From: Micavibrio sp. UBA7657
Lineage (GTDB): Bacteria; Pseudomonadota; Alphaproteobacteria; Micavibrionales; Micavibrionaceae
NCBI GenBank assembly: GCA_002483465.1
Contig: DLHX01000009.1
Location: 1-29,876, forward strand
Direction: 5' to 3'
DNA: 29,876 nucleotides
A program made the position numbers and the translations under genes. This document shows, piece after piece, positions 1 through 8,418 of this stretch (positions are counted from its first letter, which is position 1; each line of letters opens with the position of its first letter). The notes beneath the pieces are model-generated. The model ran no database searches, had not been told where the DNA came from, and saw nothing but the letters and a program-made list of their open reading frames with translations.

Positions 1-1
1 G

Positions 2-136
2 ACTCCTGAATGGGGGTTGACCATGTTACCTGAGTGGCAAAATGAAGTTGCACAAGCACTCAGCGTGCTTAAGAACGCTAAAGCTAAAATTGAGCACTTA
101 CGTGATCCGGCCGTGAACCCCCATGCTGGAATGTAG
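2..136 (+). CDS. 3' end of an unrecognised gene, or a 37-aa small ORF
   Basis: A reading frame is open from the window edge to a TAG at 134-136. It either continues a gene that begins before the window or starts at the internal ATG at 23, giving 37 residues. The peptide ends with a helical, Lys/Ala/Glu-rich stretch (VLKNAKAKIEHL) and a short Pro/His tail. It does not look like the C-terminus of FlhA, which often precedes flhF. I do not recognise it. The bases look more AT-rich than the flagellar genes that follow. Confidence 0.35.
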   Translation, partial: TPEWGLTMLPEWQNEVAQALSVLKNAKAKIEHLRDPAVNPHAGM

Positions 137-174
137 GTCTTAAATATCGGAAACATACCCATTTTCCTGTAAAG

Positions 175-180
175 TATAAT
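175..180 (+). promoter_or_regulatory. Candidate -10 box for the flhF operon
   Basis: A perfect TATAAT stands 70 bases upstream of the preferred flhF start. No convincing -35 hexamer lies 16-18 bases upstream, so this could be an activator-dependent promoter or chance in an AT-rich spacer. Confidence 0.3.
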
Positions 181-250
181 AAAATTGCTCTGGAAAGCGG
201 TTTCCGGAAAATTTATAATTGAGACTGATTCGAGTAAGCAAGTTTCTCCC

Positions 251-1282
251 ATGCGGTTAAAATCCTTCTATGCCAAGACAATGACAGAGGCGATGCAGAT
301 GATCCGTGATACGCTCGGTGAAGATGCGATCATAGTTGCCACCCGCGAGGAAAAGGGCGGCAAGGCCGTGCATGTCACCGCCGCTATCGACCCGCCCTCC
401 TACAGCGCGCCCGCCTTTGAAATCAGCAAATCCGGCCCGGCCGAAGCCGAAGACTGGCTGCAATATGACGAGGAAGAAGAGCAATCGCTCATCGCCGAGG
501 AGCTGACGGAAGTCCTGCTCCGTCATTCCGTGCCCGAAGATGTCATGGACCAGATTTTATCGTGCGCCACGATTGTCGGGCTCGAGCAGCCTTCCATCGC
601 GCTCATCGCCGCTATCGAGCATCTCTATAATTTCCAGCCGCTGCCGCAAAAGGCGCATAAAAAGCCCATCATGATGGTCGGCCCACCGGGTGCCGGTAAG
701 ACACTAGCCGTCGCCAAGGCCGCCGCGCGCGGCGTCATGAACGGCCTCCGGGTCGGGGTGATTTCAGCCGATACCGTCCGCGCCGGGGGAGTCGAGCAGC
801 TCGCCGCCTTCACTAAATTACTGCGCATCGACCTTAAAAAAGCCGGGAACGTCCAGGAACTTGCCGAAATGCTCCGCTCCCTGCAGGGCTATGACCAGGT
901 TTTCATCGACACGCCGGGCGTTAACCCGTTCGACCAGACCGACGTCAAAAACGCCGCGCGCTTTATAGGCGCCGCTGAAGTTGAGCCGTATTTCGTCCTG
1001 CCTGCGGGCACGGATGCCGACGAATCCGGTGAAATGGCCCGGGTTTTTGCCGCTATCGGGGTCCACAGCCTGATCGCCACGCGTGTGGATATCGCCCGCC
1101 GTCTGGGGGGCATTCTCTCCGCCGCCCATCATGGCGGCATGGCTTTTGCAGATGCCAGCAACACGCCGAAGGTCGCAGATGGGCTTTTCGGGTTAGATCC
1201 GCGCTCGCTTTCCGCTCTTTTAATGCCGGGGGCATACAACGAGGGCAAAAAAGAGTATAAGAAAGCAGGAAGCAGGCAATGA
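251..1282 (+). CDS. flhF: Flagellar biosynthesis GTPase FlhF
   Basis: FlhF is an SRP-type GTPase that marks the pole for flagellum assembly and works with FlhG. The ATG at 251 gives the classic N-terminus MRLKSFYAKTMTEAM and a 343-residue protein. The frame is open to a TTG at 185, but those extra residues do not resemble FlhF. From the ATG, the P-loop GPPGAGKT is near residues 144-151, the ADTVRAGGVEQL switch near 172 and the DTPG box near 219 (DTAG is usual). A TRVD motif probably replaces the TKxD guanine-specificity box. The N-terminal 80 residues are the usual variable acidic domain. The stop overlaps the flhG start by 4 bases, so the two are probably translationally coupled. Confidence 0.93.
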   Translation: MRLKSFYAKTMTEAMQMIRDTLGEDAIIVATREEKGGKAVHVTAAIDPPSYSAPAFEISKSGPAEAEDWLQYDEEEEQSLIAEELTEVLLRHSVPEDVMDQILSCATIVGLEQPSIALIAAIEHLYNFQPLPQKAHKKPIMMVGPPGAGKTLAVAKAAARGVMNGLRVGVISADTVRAGGVEQLAAFTKLLRIDLKKAGNVQELAEMLRSLQGYDQVFIDTPGVNPFDQTDVKNAARFIGAAEVEPYFVLPAGTDADESGEMARVFAAIGVHSLIATRVDIARRLGGILSAAHHGGMAFADASNTPKVADGLFGLDPRSLSALLMPGAYNEGKKEYKKAGSRQ

Positions 1283-2106
1283 CGACCGAAACACAGGAAA
1301 TGCTCGACCCGCAGACCGGCGGCCCGTCTTTCAGACGCGGTAAGAACATTCTTGCGGTCGCGAGCGGCAAAGGCGGCGTCGGCAAGACCTGGTTTTCCAT
1401 CACCCTCGCCCATGCCATGGCCAAGGCCGGCAGAAAAGTTTTATTGTTCGACGGCGATTTAGGATTGGCGAACGTTGACGTCCAACTCGGCCTGATGCCG
1501 AAGCGCGATCTGAACGATGTCATTCGCGGTCGCCTCTCCATCGACAAAGTCATCCAGCCATTTGAAGAAGGCGGGTTCGATATTATCGCGGGCCGTTCGG
1601 GACAGGCTTCGCTCTCCGCCCTGCCCTCGCAGCGTTTGACCGTTTTGCGTGACCAGCTCATTGATGTTTCCGATCAGTACGATGTTGTGATTGCCGACCT
1701 TGGCGCGGGCGTCGACCGCACGGTGCGCATGCTATCGGCTTCAGCAACGCGCACGGTTTTGATTACAACGGATGAACCGACCTCGCTCACCGATGCCTAC
1801 GCCTTCATTAAACTCGGCAATGCAGCGGGCATGTCGAAAAGTGTTTCCATCGTCGTCAACATGGCGCCCAGCGCTGCTGAAGGCGAAAAAACCTACAAGA
1901 CATTGCTCAAGGCTTGTGAGAATTTCCTGCGCCTCACCCCGCCGATGGCCGGTATCATCCGCGCCGACAGCAAGGTGAAGGAATCCATCCGCCACCAGAC
2001 ACCGATCCTGATCCGTTCGCCGAATTCCGATGCCGCCGAGGATGTCGAACGGGTCGCGCGTAATCTCTGGAAAACGCTCGAAGAAACCCGCCGCGCCACC
2101 GCTTAA
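1279..2106 (+). CDS. flhG: MinD-like ATPase FlhG (FleN/YlxH)
   Basis: FlhG is a ParA/MinD-family ATPase that restrains FlhF and sets flagellar number. This 275-residue protein has the deviant Walker A motif SGKGGVGKTW near residues 30-39, followed by the family signature FDGDLGLANVDVQLGL. It lacks the extended C-terminal amphipathic helix of true cell-division MinD, ending in a short basic tail instead. The residues before the P-loop include EMLDPQTGG, which may correspond to the FlhG N-terminal region that contacts FlhF. It starts inside the flhF stop (ATGA) and the FliK-like gene follows after 31 bases. Confidence 0.9.
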   Translation: MTTETQEMLDPQTGGPSFRRGKNILAVASGKGGVGKTWFSITLAHAMAKAGRKVLLFDGDLGLANVDVQLGLMPKRDLNDVIRGRLSIDKVIQPFEEGGFDIIAGRSGQASLSALPSQRLTVLRDQLIDVSDQYDVVIADLGAGVDRTVRMLSASATRTVLITTDEPTSLTDAYAFIKLGNAAGMSKSVSIVVNMAPSAAEGEKTYKTLLKACENFLRLTPPMAGIIRADSKVKESIRHQTPILIRSPNSDAAEDVERVARNLWKTLEETRRATA

Positions 2107-2137
2107 CAGCGCCGCCCTTCTCCTGTAAACTGGACTC

Positions 2138-4018
2138 ATGACCTCCGGTCCGACGAAAATTCCGCCGCAGCAGATCCCCGGCCAGCCTCCACCCGCGAAA
2201 CCGCCGGGCAATCCGAATGTGCTGCTTGAAAAACTTCCCGCTGAACTCTCCGACGTCAAAAAAACAATCGAGATCAAGGGCCGCGTTATTCGCGACCACG
2301 GCGATGGTCGCCTCGACATCCGCACCGAACAGGGCGATGTCACGGTCAAGGCCGATCCACGCACGTTAAACGTCCGTGTCGGTGATGAGGTTGAAATCGA
2401 AATCCCGCCCGGCCGTCCGCCGCAGAATGCGCGTGTCACCGCTGAAACGCCAGCGCCGCCCCGCACATCTCAAACGCCTGTCGATGTCGAGGTGCGTCCG
2501 CCGCCGACGCAACCCGTACAAAGACCCGACGCCCCGCCGCCTTTATCGGAGGGTCAAGTTGTTAGATTGCAACCGCTGACGCCTGCCGAGGCCGCGCAAT
2601 ATGTTCCACTTCCGGCTGAAACGGTTGCCGCGATCATTCCTGAAATTGTCGCCGCGAAAACCGAGATCATCGCGCAGGAGGCCGAGGATTTCATACAGGC
2701 GCAAATCATTACAATCATCGCGCCGCCTGCGAGCGCTGCGCCTCTTACGCCGACGACAATACCTCAACCAACACCTTCCGCTTTCGCGACTCCCGCTCCG
2801 GCGCAACCAACGCAAATCGATGTCGCGCTTATCAAACCGCAACTCATTCCAACGCTTCCAACGGGAGACTTACCGGCAAAAGCTGCGATTCCGCAGCCGT
2901 CATTCACGCTTCCCGCTTCCGCGCCGGATGTAACCGCGTCGATCCCGTCTTTGCTTCAAGTGCCCTCGCAAATTCTGCAAAACCCCGCGCTTGCGCCTTT
3001 CCGCGCGCAGATCACCGCGCTCGACACCGCCCCTTCGCCCGCGATTGTGACGCCGAAAATTCCGCCCTCGCCCGTCATCACGCCCGAAGCACTGGCGAAA
3101 AATCTTGAAAAGCCCTTGATCCTGCAAAATCACAAGGCCGGGGAAATACCCGCAGTCGTTACAGGCCTGACGCCGCAGAAACTCCCGGTGATTTCACTGT
3201 TCAACCCTGCAACCGGCAGCGAAATGTTTTTCATCATGCATGTCCCGGCGGGCACAATTCTGCCGGGCACTGAAATCACTCTCCTGCCGCAGCAACCCTT
3301 GCAAAGCATGACACCTGTCACGGCGCAGGTCACGATCGCGCCGATGCCGTCATGGTTCCTGACGCCCGAGCCGTGGCCGATGATGGATGAAATTTATCAA
3401 ACGCTTGCGCAACTCATGCCGCGTGCCGCGCAAGTGATGTCGAATATGACTCCCTCCCCGCAGAACCCGGCGCAGCTTGGCCCGGCGGTGTTGTTTTTTA
3501 TCGCGGCTGTGCGCGGCGGCGACTTGACTCAATGGCTCGGCAATAACGCGGTCGATGCGCTGCGGCGCGGCGGCAAGGCTGGCCTCCTCAATCGTCTCGG
3601 GCAGGAAAGCTCGGCGCTTAACCGTCTCGCGGGCGACCCGGTCTCGAACGACTGGCGCGCAATGTCGCTGCCTATGCTGTTCGACAACCAGATGCACAAG
3701 ATCGCGCTTTATTACAAAAACGATTCCGAAAGCCAGCAGCAAGACCAGCAGGGAAAACAGACACGTTTCATTTTCGACCTCAGTTTGGACGCGCTCGGCA
3801 AGGTGCAGCTTGATGGATTGTTCCGCGCGAAACGTTTAGACCTTATCGTCCGCACGCTCACGCCGTTCAGCCTGCCGATGCAGCAGGACATGCGCCGCAT
3901 CTATTCCGGCGCGCTCGGCGAGACCAGCATCACGGGCGACCTGTCGTTTCAAAATAAACCGGAGCAATGGGTGACGATCACGCCTGATAATAAAAGAAAC
4001 CTTGGAATTTCGGCTTAG
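2138..4018 (+). CDS. FliK-like flagellar hook-length control protein (putative)
   Basis: A 626-residue protein with three zones. Residues about 30-110 form a small beta-rich domain (IKGRVIRDHGDGRLDIRTEQG, then VGDEVEIEI). Residues about 110-340 are a long Pro/Ala/Gln/Thr-rich linker. The C-terminal 100 residues contain the pattern LSLDALGKVQLDGLF, VRTLTPF and LSFQ, which resembles the FliK C-terminal (Flg_hook) domain that contacts the export gate. Such an extended linker plus compact C-terminal domain is how FliK acts as a molecular ruler. The position between flhF-flhG and fliI-fliJ supports a flagellar role. The assignment rests on architecture and context, so another flagellar or surface protein is possible. 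Its stop overlaps the fliJ stop tail to tail. Confidence 0.6.
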   Translation: MTSGPTKIPPQQIPGQPPPAKPPGNPNVLLEKLPAELSDVKKTIEIKGRVIRDHGDGRLDIRTEQGDVTVKADPRTLNVRVGDEVEIEIPPGRPPQNARVTAETPAPPRTSQTPVDVEVRPPPTQPVQRPDAPPPLSEGQVVRLQPLTPAEAAQYVPLPAETVAAIIPEIVAAKTEIIAQEAEDFIQAQIITIIAPPASAAPLTPTTIPQPTPSAFATPAPAQPTQIDVALIKPQLIPTLPTGDLPAKAAIPQPSFTLPASAPDVTASIPSLLQVPSQILQNPALAPFRAQITALDTAPSPAIVTPKIPPSPVITPEALAKNLEKPLILQNHKAGEIPAVVTGLTPQKLPVISLFNPATGSEMFFIMHVPAGTILPGTEITLLPQQPLQSMTPVTAQVTIAPMPSWFLTPEPWPMMDEIYQTLAQLMPRAAQVMSNMTPSPQNPAQLGPAVLFFIAAVRGGDLTQWLGNNAVDALRRGGKAGLLNRLGQESSALNRLAGDPVSNDWRAMSLPMLFDNQMHKIALYYKNDSESQQQDQQGKQTRFIFDLSLDALGKVQLDGLFRAKRLDLIVRTLTPFSLPMQQDMRRIYSGALGETSITGDLSFQNKPEQWVTITPDNKRNLGISA

Positions 4019-4446
4019 TTGTCTTCGACCATCCTCCGGCGAAAACCATCGAGCGCCGCCTCATCCAGCAGTTCCGCCTGCTTTTTTTCAATGGCGCGGT
4101 ATTCCTCCGCTTCCCGGCGTTCCTGCGTGATCTCGATTTTCTTGAATTCGGCGAAGGCCTCGCGCATATCCTCGCGGGCGATCTCGATGCGCGTCTCGAG
4201 TTTTTTCATCGCCTCGTCGATATCCGAAATGCGTTCCTTCACCGCTTCGACATACGTTGAAAACGCGGCGATCATATCGACGGTGTTCATTTTCTCGAGC
4301 GCATCGCGCTCTTCTTTCATCTGGCGCTGCAGCGCGGCCTTGTGATTTTGCAGCTCATCGGCCTGCCGGTATAGCTCGGCGAGGAATTTCTGTTTCTGCT
4401 CGACGGTGTGTTTACGGACGCGGATGAGCGGATTGAGGTCAGCCAT
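4015..4446 (-). CDS. fliJ: Flagellar export protein FliJ
   Basis: FliJ is the small coiled-coil stalk of the flagellar type III export ATPase complex. This 143-residue protein is almost entirely charged, heptad-patterned helix (ALQRQMKEERDALEKM, MKKLETRIEIAREDMREAF) and starts with a FliJ-like segment, LIRVRKHTVEQKQKFLAEL. The length matches the family (about 140-150). Its ATG overlaps the fliI 3' end by 8 bases, the normal fliI-fliJ order. Its TAA shares bases with the FliK-like gene's TAG on the other strand. Confidence 0.85.
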   Translation of the reverse strand: MADLNPLIRVRKHTVEQKQKFLAELYRQADELQNHKAALQRQMKEERDALEKMNTVDMIAAFSTYVEAVKERISDIDEAMKKLETRIEIAREDMREAFAEFKKIEITQERREAEEYRAIEKKQAELLDEAALDGFRRRMVEDN

Positions 4447-5773
4447 ACGGCATGCCTAAAATCTGTGCGAGACGCCCGAAAGAATCTTCGATGGATGTGG
4501 AATCATCCTTGTCCTGCCGCAGGAATTCCTCGAGCAGCGGATATAATATAAGTGACTCATCCACCGCCTTGTCGCTGCCCTTGCGATAGGCGCCGAGGCG
4601 AATAAGCTCCGCCATGTCTTCATAAACCGTGACCACCTGCTTGGCGCGGCGGATGATGGCGTTTTGTTCAGGCGTCAGCACGCCGGGCATCGCACGGGAA
4701 ATTGATTTGAGAACGTTGATCGCCGGGTAACGCCCACGGTCGGCGATTTCGCGCTCCATCACCACGTGGCCATCGACAATACCGCGCACGGCGTCGGACA
4801 CCGGCTCGTTGTGATCGTCGCCCTCGACGAGAACCGAGAACAGGCCTGTAATAGATCCCTGCCCCGGCGCGCCGGGACCTGCACGCTCCAGCAATCGCGA
4901 CAATTCGCCGAACGTCGTGGGCGGATAACCTTTTGATGTCGGCGGCTCGCCCGCTGACAATCCAATTTCACGCTGCGCCATCGCGAAACGCGTGACGGAG
5001 TCGATCAGGCACAAAACCTGCCTGCCCTGGTCGCGCATATATTCGGCGACAGCAAGCGTCACGTAAGCGGCTTGCCTGCGCATCAACGCGGGTTCGTCAC
5101 CCGTCGCGACGATCACAACCGAACGGGCCAGACCTTCCGGCCCGAGATCGTCTTCAAGAAATTCCTGCACCTCGCGACCGCGCTCGCCGACCAGGCCGAT
5201 GACCGAAACATCCGCGCCCGTATACCGTGCCATCATCGAAAGCAAAACCGATTTACCGACGCCGGAGCCGGAGAAGATACCCATACGTTGCCCGCGCGCC
5301 ATGGAGATGAACGTGTTCATCGCGCGCACGCCGAGGTCCAGCTGCGCGCCAAGCCTTTGCCTTGAATGCGGGAGCGGCGGTTTGTTCTTGAGCGGGATCG
5401 GGTGCCCGCCCTGCGCGAGCGGACCCAACCCATCAATCGGCTGCGCCATGCCGTTGATGACGCGGCCCAGCCATTTATCGTGCGGCAGAATCACAGGCAT
5501 CTGGTCCTGAATAACCGCGCGGCACCCGAGGCCGACACCTTCCAATGTGCCGAACGGCATCAGCAATGCGTGCCCTTCGCGGAAACCCACCACCTCACAC
5601 GGCACATCTGGCCGTCCATGCGGCCGCAGGCGCACCATCGAGCCGATTGAAAGCCCGGCCCCGAAGCCCGCGATTTCCACCAGCAATCCCAGGATTTTAG
5701 TCACACGGCCATAGACCTCCTCGCGCTGAAGCACGGAAACCGAGGCCATAGCCTGTTCTGCAAGACGGTCCAT
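4439..5773 (-). CDS. fliI: Flagellum-specific ATPase FliI
   Basis: FliI energises export of rod, hook and filament subunits through the flagellar type III apparatus, as a hexamer related to F1-beta. The 444-residue protein has the Walker A motif GSGVGKS at residues 169-175 and the family's GLVGERGREVQEF stretch. The Walker B region is LCLIDSVTRFAMAQREIGL, followed by the SKGYPPTTF segment typical of FliI/YscN ATPases. Length and all landmark motifs are normal. It is the first gene of a two-gene operon with fliJ. About 100 bases separate it from the divergent peptidoglycan-binding gene, so both promoters must lie there. Confidence 0.96.
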   Translation of the reverse strand: MDRLAEQAMASVSVLQREEVYGRVTKILGLLVEIAGFGAGLSIGSMVRLRPHGRPDVPCEVVGFREGHALLMPFGTLEGVGLGCRAVIQDQMPVILPHDKWLGRVINGMAQPIDGLGPLAQGGHPIPLKNKPPLPHSRQRLGAQLDLGVRAMNTFISMARGQRMGIFSGSGVGKSVLLSMMARYTGADVSVIGLVGERGREVQEFLEDDLGPEGLARSVVIVATGDEPALMRRQAAYVTLAVAEYMRDQGRQVLCLIDSVTRFAMAQREIGLSAGEPPTSKGYPPTTFGELSRLLERAGPGAPGQGSITGLFSVLVEGDDHNEPVSDAVRGIVDGHVVMEREIADRGRYPAINVLKSISRAMPGVLTPEQNAIIRRAKQVVTVYEDMAELIRLGAYRKGSDKAVDESLILYPLLEEFLRQDKDDSTSIEDSFGRLAQILGMPYG

Positions 5774-5872
5774 AGCTTAATTTAACAAAATTTCGGGCTT
5801 TTTCATGAACTTTTTCTAATGTCGGGCGTTATATGGGTCTTACCTCAGTAAACGATAAAAAAGGAGACTACC

Positions 5873-6505
5873 ATGAAACGGCTTTTAGCCCTGACGCTGC
5901 TTACGACAGCGATTTCGGTTCCTGCCTTCGCAGAAACCTCCCTGAATACAGGCGCCAGCACGGGCATCGGTGTCGGCATTGACGCCGGCGTTGCCAAAGT
6001 TGGCGCGGACGTTGACACGAGCAACTCCGTAAATACCAGAACTTCGAACGAAAGCGACAGCGATGCACGCACCTCGGGCAGCATGTCCGGCAGCGCAGAT
6101 GTTGACAGTTCAGTTGATACATCCGCATCCGCCGATGCAGATAACAACAGCTCCGCTGACACATCGTCCAGCACGTCGGCTCGTACAGCCGCCGAAGCTG
6201 ACAGCAACACATCCGCCAGCACCAGCGCCCAGGCCATTACCGGCGAAAACCTCGCCCGTAATGATGTCATCATGATCCAGCAATCGCTGCGCCAGGAAGG
6301 CCTCTATAACGGCACCGCTGACGGTGTCTGGGGTCCCCGCACGGCGAGCGCGCTGATGCAGTTCCAGCAAAAAAACCAGCTTGGTGCCACGGGCCAGCTG
6401 AATACCAACACGCTGGACCAGCTCGGCGTTGAGCTTGGCGCTTCGGGTTCGTCCAAAACGAGCACGAGCGGCAGCGCATCCGGTAGCACCCCGGGCGGGT
6501 ACTAA
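5873..6505 (+). CDS. Secreted peptidoglycan-binding domain protein with low-complexity linker
   Basis: A 210-residue exported protein. Residues 1-20 are a clear signal peptide (Lys-Arg start, hydrophobic core, AFA cleavage site before ETS). Residues about 25-120 are low complexity, dominated by Ser, Thr, Asp, Ala and Asn, and look disordered and acidic. Residues about 127-185 match the PG_binding_1 fold (MIQQSLRQEGLYNGTADGVWG, then TASALMQFQQ), which binds cell-wall peptidoglycan. The tail is again Ser/Gly rich. There is no enzymatic domain, so a structural or periplasmic anchoring role is likely. A strong AAAAAGGAG ribosome site precedes the ATG, suggesting high expression, and a perfect terminator follows. 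It is divergent from fliI, but a flagellar link is only positional. Confidence 0.8.
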   Translation: MKRLLALTLLTTAISVPAFAETSLNTGASTGIGVGIDAGVAKVGADVDTSNSVNTRTSNESDSDARTSGSMSGSADVDSSVDTSASADADNNSSADTSSSTSARTAAEADSNTSASTSAQAITGENLARNDVIMIQQSLRQEGLYNGTADGVWGPRTASALMQFQQKNQLGATGQLNTNTLDQLGVELGASGSSKTSTSGSASGSTPGGY

Positions 6506-6542
6506 TAAGCCCCCCTAACTACCCTTTACGCAATAATCTGAT

Positions 6543-6570
6543 AAAAACGGGCCTGAAAAGGCCCGTTTTT
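6543..6570 (+). terminator. Rho-independent terminator after the PG-binding gene
   Basis: A perfect 11-bp inverted repeat, AAAAACGGGCC and GGCCCGTTTTT, encloses a 6-base loop and ends in five T. It begins 37 bases after the stop codon and isolates this gene from ctrA. The A-run on the 5' side means it could also work on the reverse strand. Confidence 0.92.
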
Positions 6571-6590
6571 GCTGCGTTTGCGTATAAAAA

Positions 6591-6683
6591 TTAAAAGAAT
6601 TTGTTAACTTTTGTTAAATTTGTTAAAATTAATATTAATGAATATTAAATAATCAAAAGAACATTTTCATATTTAGGGGAATC
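6591..6683 (+). promoter_or_regulatory. ctrA control region: TTAA cluster and a GANTC site
   Basis: The ctrA upstream region is extremely AT-rich. It contains TTAA at 6591, 6604, 6614, 6623, 6629, 6635 and 6645, three of them within the repeated unit TTGTTAA. CtrA of Caulobacter binds TTAA-N7-TTAA. Here the spacings are 10 (twice), 9 and 6 bases rather than the canonical 11, so binding is plausible but not textbook. A GAATC (a GANTC, the CcrM methylation motif) lies at 6679-6683, between the ribosome site AGGGG and the ATG. No clear -35/-10 pair is visible. Confidence 0.5.
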
Positions 6684-6686
6684 ATC

Positions 6687-7400
6687 ATGCGGGTACTTTT
6701 AGTAGAAGACGATACTTCAACCGCTAAAAGCATCGAGCTGATGCTGAAATCCGAAGGCTACATCGTGGACCTCGCCGATCTCGGCGAAGACGGTTTAGAG
6801 ATCGGAAAAATTTACGACTACGACATCATCATCCTCGACCTGATGCTCCCCGACATGGACGGCTATGACGTCCTCAAGGCGCTGCGCGACGCGAAGGTTG
6901 AAACGCCTATCCTCATTCTCTCGGGCCTCACCGAACTTGATAACAAGATCAAGGGCCTCGGTTATGGTGCCGACGATTACCTGACTAAACCCTTCGACAA
7001 GCGCGAACTGATCGCCCGCATCCAGGCAATTGTCCGCCGCTCGCAAGGCCATTCACAAAGTGTCATCGCCACGGGCAAGGTTTCGGTCAATCTCGACACC
7101 CGCACGGTGGAAGTTGATTCCAAGCCCTTGCACCTGACGGGCAAGGAATACGGCATTATCGAACTTCTCTCCTTGAGAAAAGGCTCGACCCTGACCAAGG
7201 AAATGTTCCTGAACCACCTCTATGGCGGCATGGACGAACCGGAAGTCAAAATCATCGACGTCTTTATCTGCAAGCTCCGCAAGAAACTCGCGGATGCAGC
7301 GGGCGGCGACAATTATATCGAAACCGTCTGGGGCCGCGGCTATGTCCTGCGCGACCCGGAAGCGGAAAAAGAAAAGAAGAAAAAAGCCGCTAACGCCTAA
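6687..7400 (+). CDS. ctrA: Cell-cycle response regulator CtrA
   Basis: CtrA is the master OmpR-family transcription factor of Alphaproteobacteria, controlling the cell cycle, flagellum and polarity. The 237-residue protein has a receiver domain (about 1-120) with acidic pair D8-D9 and phosphoacceptor D51, then a winged-helix domain (about 130-230). The latter holds the highly conserved CtrA blocks LTGKEYGIIELLSLRKGSTL and GGMDEPEVKIIDVFICKLRK. The C-terminus is a Lys-rich tail ending AANA; Caulobacter CtrA ends in small residues that serve as a ClpXP signal, and this tail could do the same (inference). AGGGGA lies 8 bases before the ATG. The TTAA-dense upstream region suggests autoregulation. 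Confidence 0.97.
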   Translation: MRVLLVEDDTSTAKSIELMLKSEGYIVDLADLGEDGLEIGKIYDYDIIILDLMLPDMDGYDVLKALRDAKVETPILILSGLTELDNKIKGLGYGADDYLTKPFDKRELIARIQAIVRRSQGHSQSVIATGKVSVNLDTRTVEVDSKPLHLTGKEYGIIELLSLRKGSTLTKEMFLNHLYGGMDEPEVKIIDVFICKLRKKLADAAGGDNYIETVWGRGYVLRDPEAEKEKKKKAANA

Positions 7401-7408
7401 GGTCTTCC

Positions 7409-8416
7409 GTGGATCTCAGCACTCTCCCGCCACAAATTATCTCGTGGGTCAGTAACCTTGCGTGGCTCCTGATTATCTCGTTCGGCTTTTCGTTGCTGGC
7501 GTGGTTTCACTGGGCGTTCGATCTCTTCAGTCATTTCACCATTCAATATATCGTCGGCGGGTTTGCGCTCGGGATTTTGCTCCTGCTGATGCATCAATAC
7601 TGGCTGGCGGGGCTTTGCGTGCTCGTCATGATTTCCAGCGTCATCGAAACGCGCTGGCTGATGCAGGACCCGCTGTTATTCACGCGGCCTGATGCGGAAG
7701 CGAATTTTAAGGTGATGCACTATAATAAGTTCTTTACCAACGAGAGCCCGAAAATCCGTCAGTGGATGCAGGAAAACGGTGCTGATGTCGACGTTCTGAT
7801 TGTGCAGGAAAGCGGGTATGACAATATCGAATTCCTGAAACAACTGAGCGATATTTTTCCCAACCAGTTTCCACAAAATCAAAGCGAGAGCTTTAATGAT
7901 ATCTCGGTGCTTAGTCGTTACCCTTTCCAAATCACGTCAATTCCGCTCGCCGATTCATCGGATGTCAGCTGGTTTACTTCGGCAGCGACCCGCATCGAAA
8001 TTAACAAACCCGGCGTGCCGCCCGTTGTCATCTACAGCTTTCATACCGCCGTGCCGATGGGCAAAACTTATAGCACCCACCGCAACGGCACACTCAAGGG
8101 ACTCGCCGCCGCCGTGGCGAAGGAGCAATCCGATTACGTCATCGCTTCGGGCGACTGGAACATCACGCCCTATTCACCCTATTTCAGCGATTTTGTGAAA
8201 AGCTCCGGCCTTCATTACCAGAATTACAGGCTGTTGCCCGAAACAACTTGGGCGGCACCCTTTTTACTACCGTTCCTAAAAATCCCGATTGATCATGTTC
8301 TCTATAACGATAAACTGACCCTTACGGACATAAGACGCGGGCCTGCGATGGGGTCCGACCACCATGCGCTGATTGCATCGTTCGCGGTCCCGGATAAGGA
8401 CCTAAATAAGGAATAG
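7409..8416 (+). CDS. Membrane-anchored endonuclease/exonuclease/phosphatase (EEP) family protein
   Basis: A 335-residue protein. Residues about 12-82 hold two or three hydrophobic segments, followed by an EEP catalytic domain facing the periplasm or cytoplasm. The metal-dependent hydrolase signatures are intact: VQES with Glu134, FH at 211-212, GDWN with Asp249 and Asn251, IDHVL with Asp295-His296 and GSDHHAL at 315-321. The family includes nucleases, sphingomyelinases and inositol phosphatases, so the substrate cannot be set. A GTG start is used, 8 bases after the ctrA stop, with no strong ribosome site. pgsA starts 2 bases after its stop, so it may be co-transcribed with ctrA and pgsA. Confidence 0.78.
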   Translation: MDLSTLPPQIISWVSNLAWLLIISFGFSLLAWFHWAFDLFSHFTIQYIVGGFALGILLLLMHQYWLAGLCVLVMISSVIETRWLMQDPLLFTRPDAEANFKVMHYNKFFTNESPKIRQWMQENGADVDVLIVQESGYDNIEFLKQLSDIFPNQFPQNQSESFNDISVLSRYPFQITSIPLADSSDVSWFTSAATRIEINKPGVPPVVIYSFHTAVPMGKTYSTHRNGTLKGLAAAVAKEQSDYVIASGDWNITPYSPYFSDFVKSSGLHYQNYRLLPETTWAAPFLLPFLKIPIDHVLYNDKLTLTDIRRGPAMGSDHHALIASFAVPDKDLNKE

Positions 8417-8418
8417 AC

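Noticed and set aside
185..250. Longer FlhF starting at TTG 185
   Set aside because: The extra 22 residues do not resemble FlhF, while the ATG at 251 gives the exact family N-terminus; 185 also lies at the candidate -10 element.
1741..2466. 241-codon - strand frame across flhG and the FliK-like gene
   Set aside because: Gly/Arg/Ser-rich shadow of GC-rich genes with no family features.
5777..5785. TTAATTTAA as a CtrA operator for fliI
   Set aside because: The half-sites are only 5 bases apart, not the 11-base period expected, and AT-rich spacers give such matches easily.
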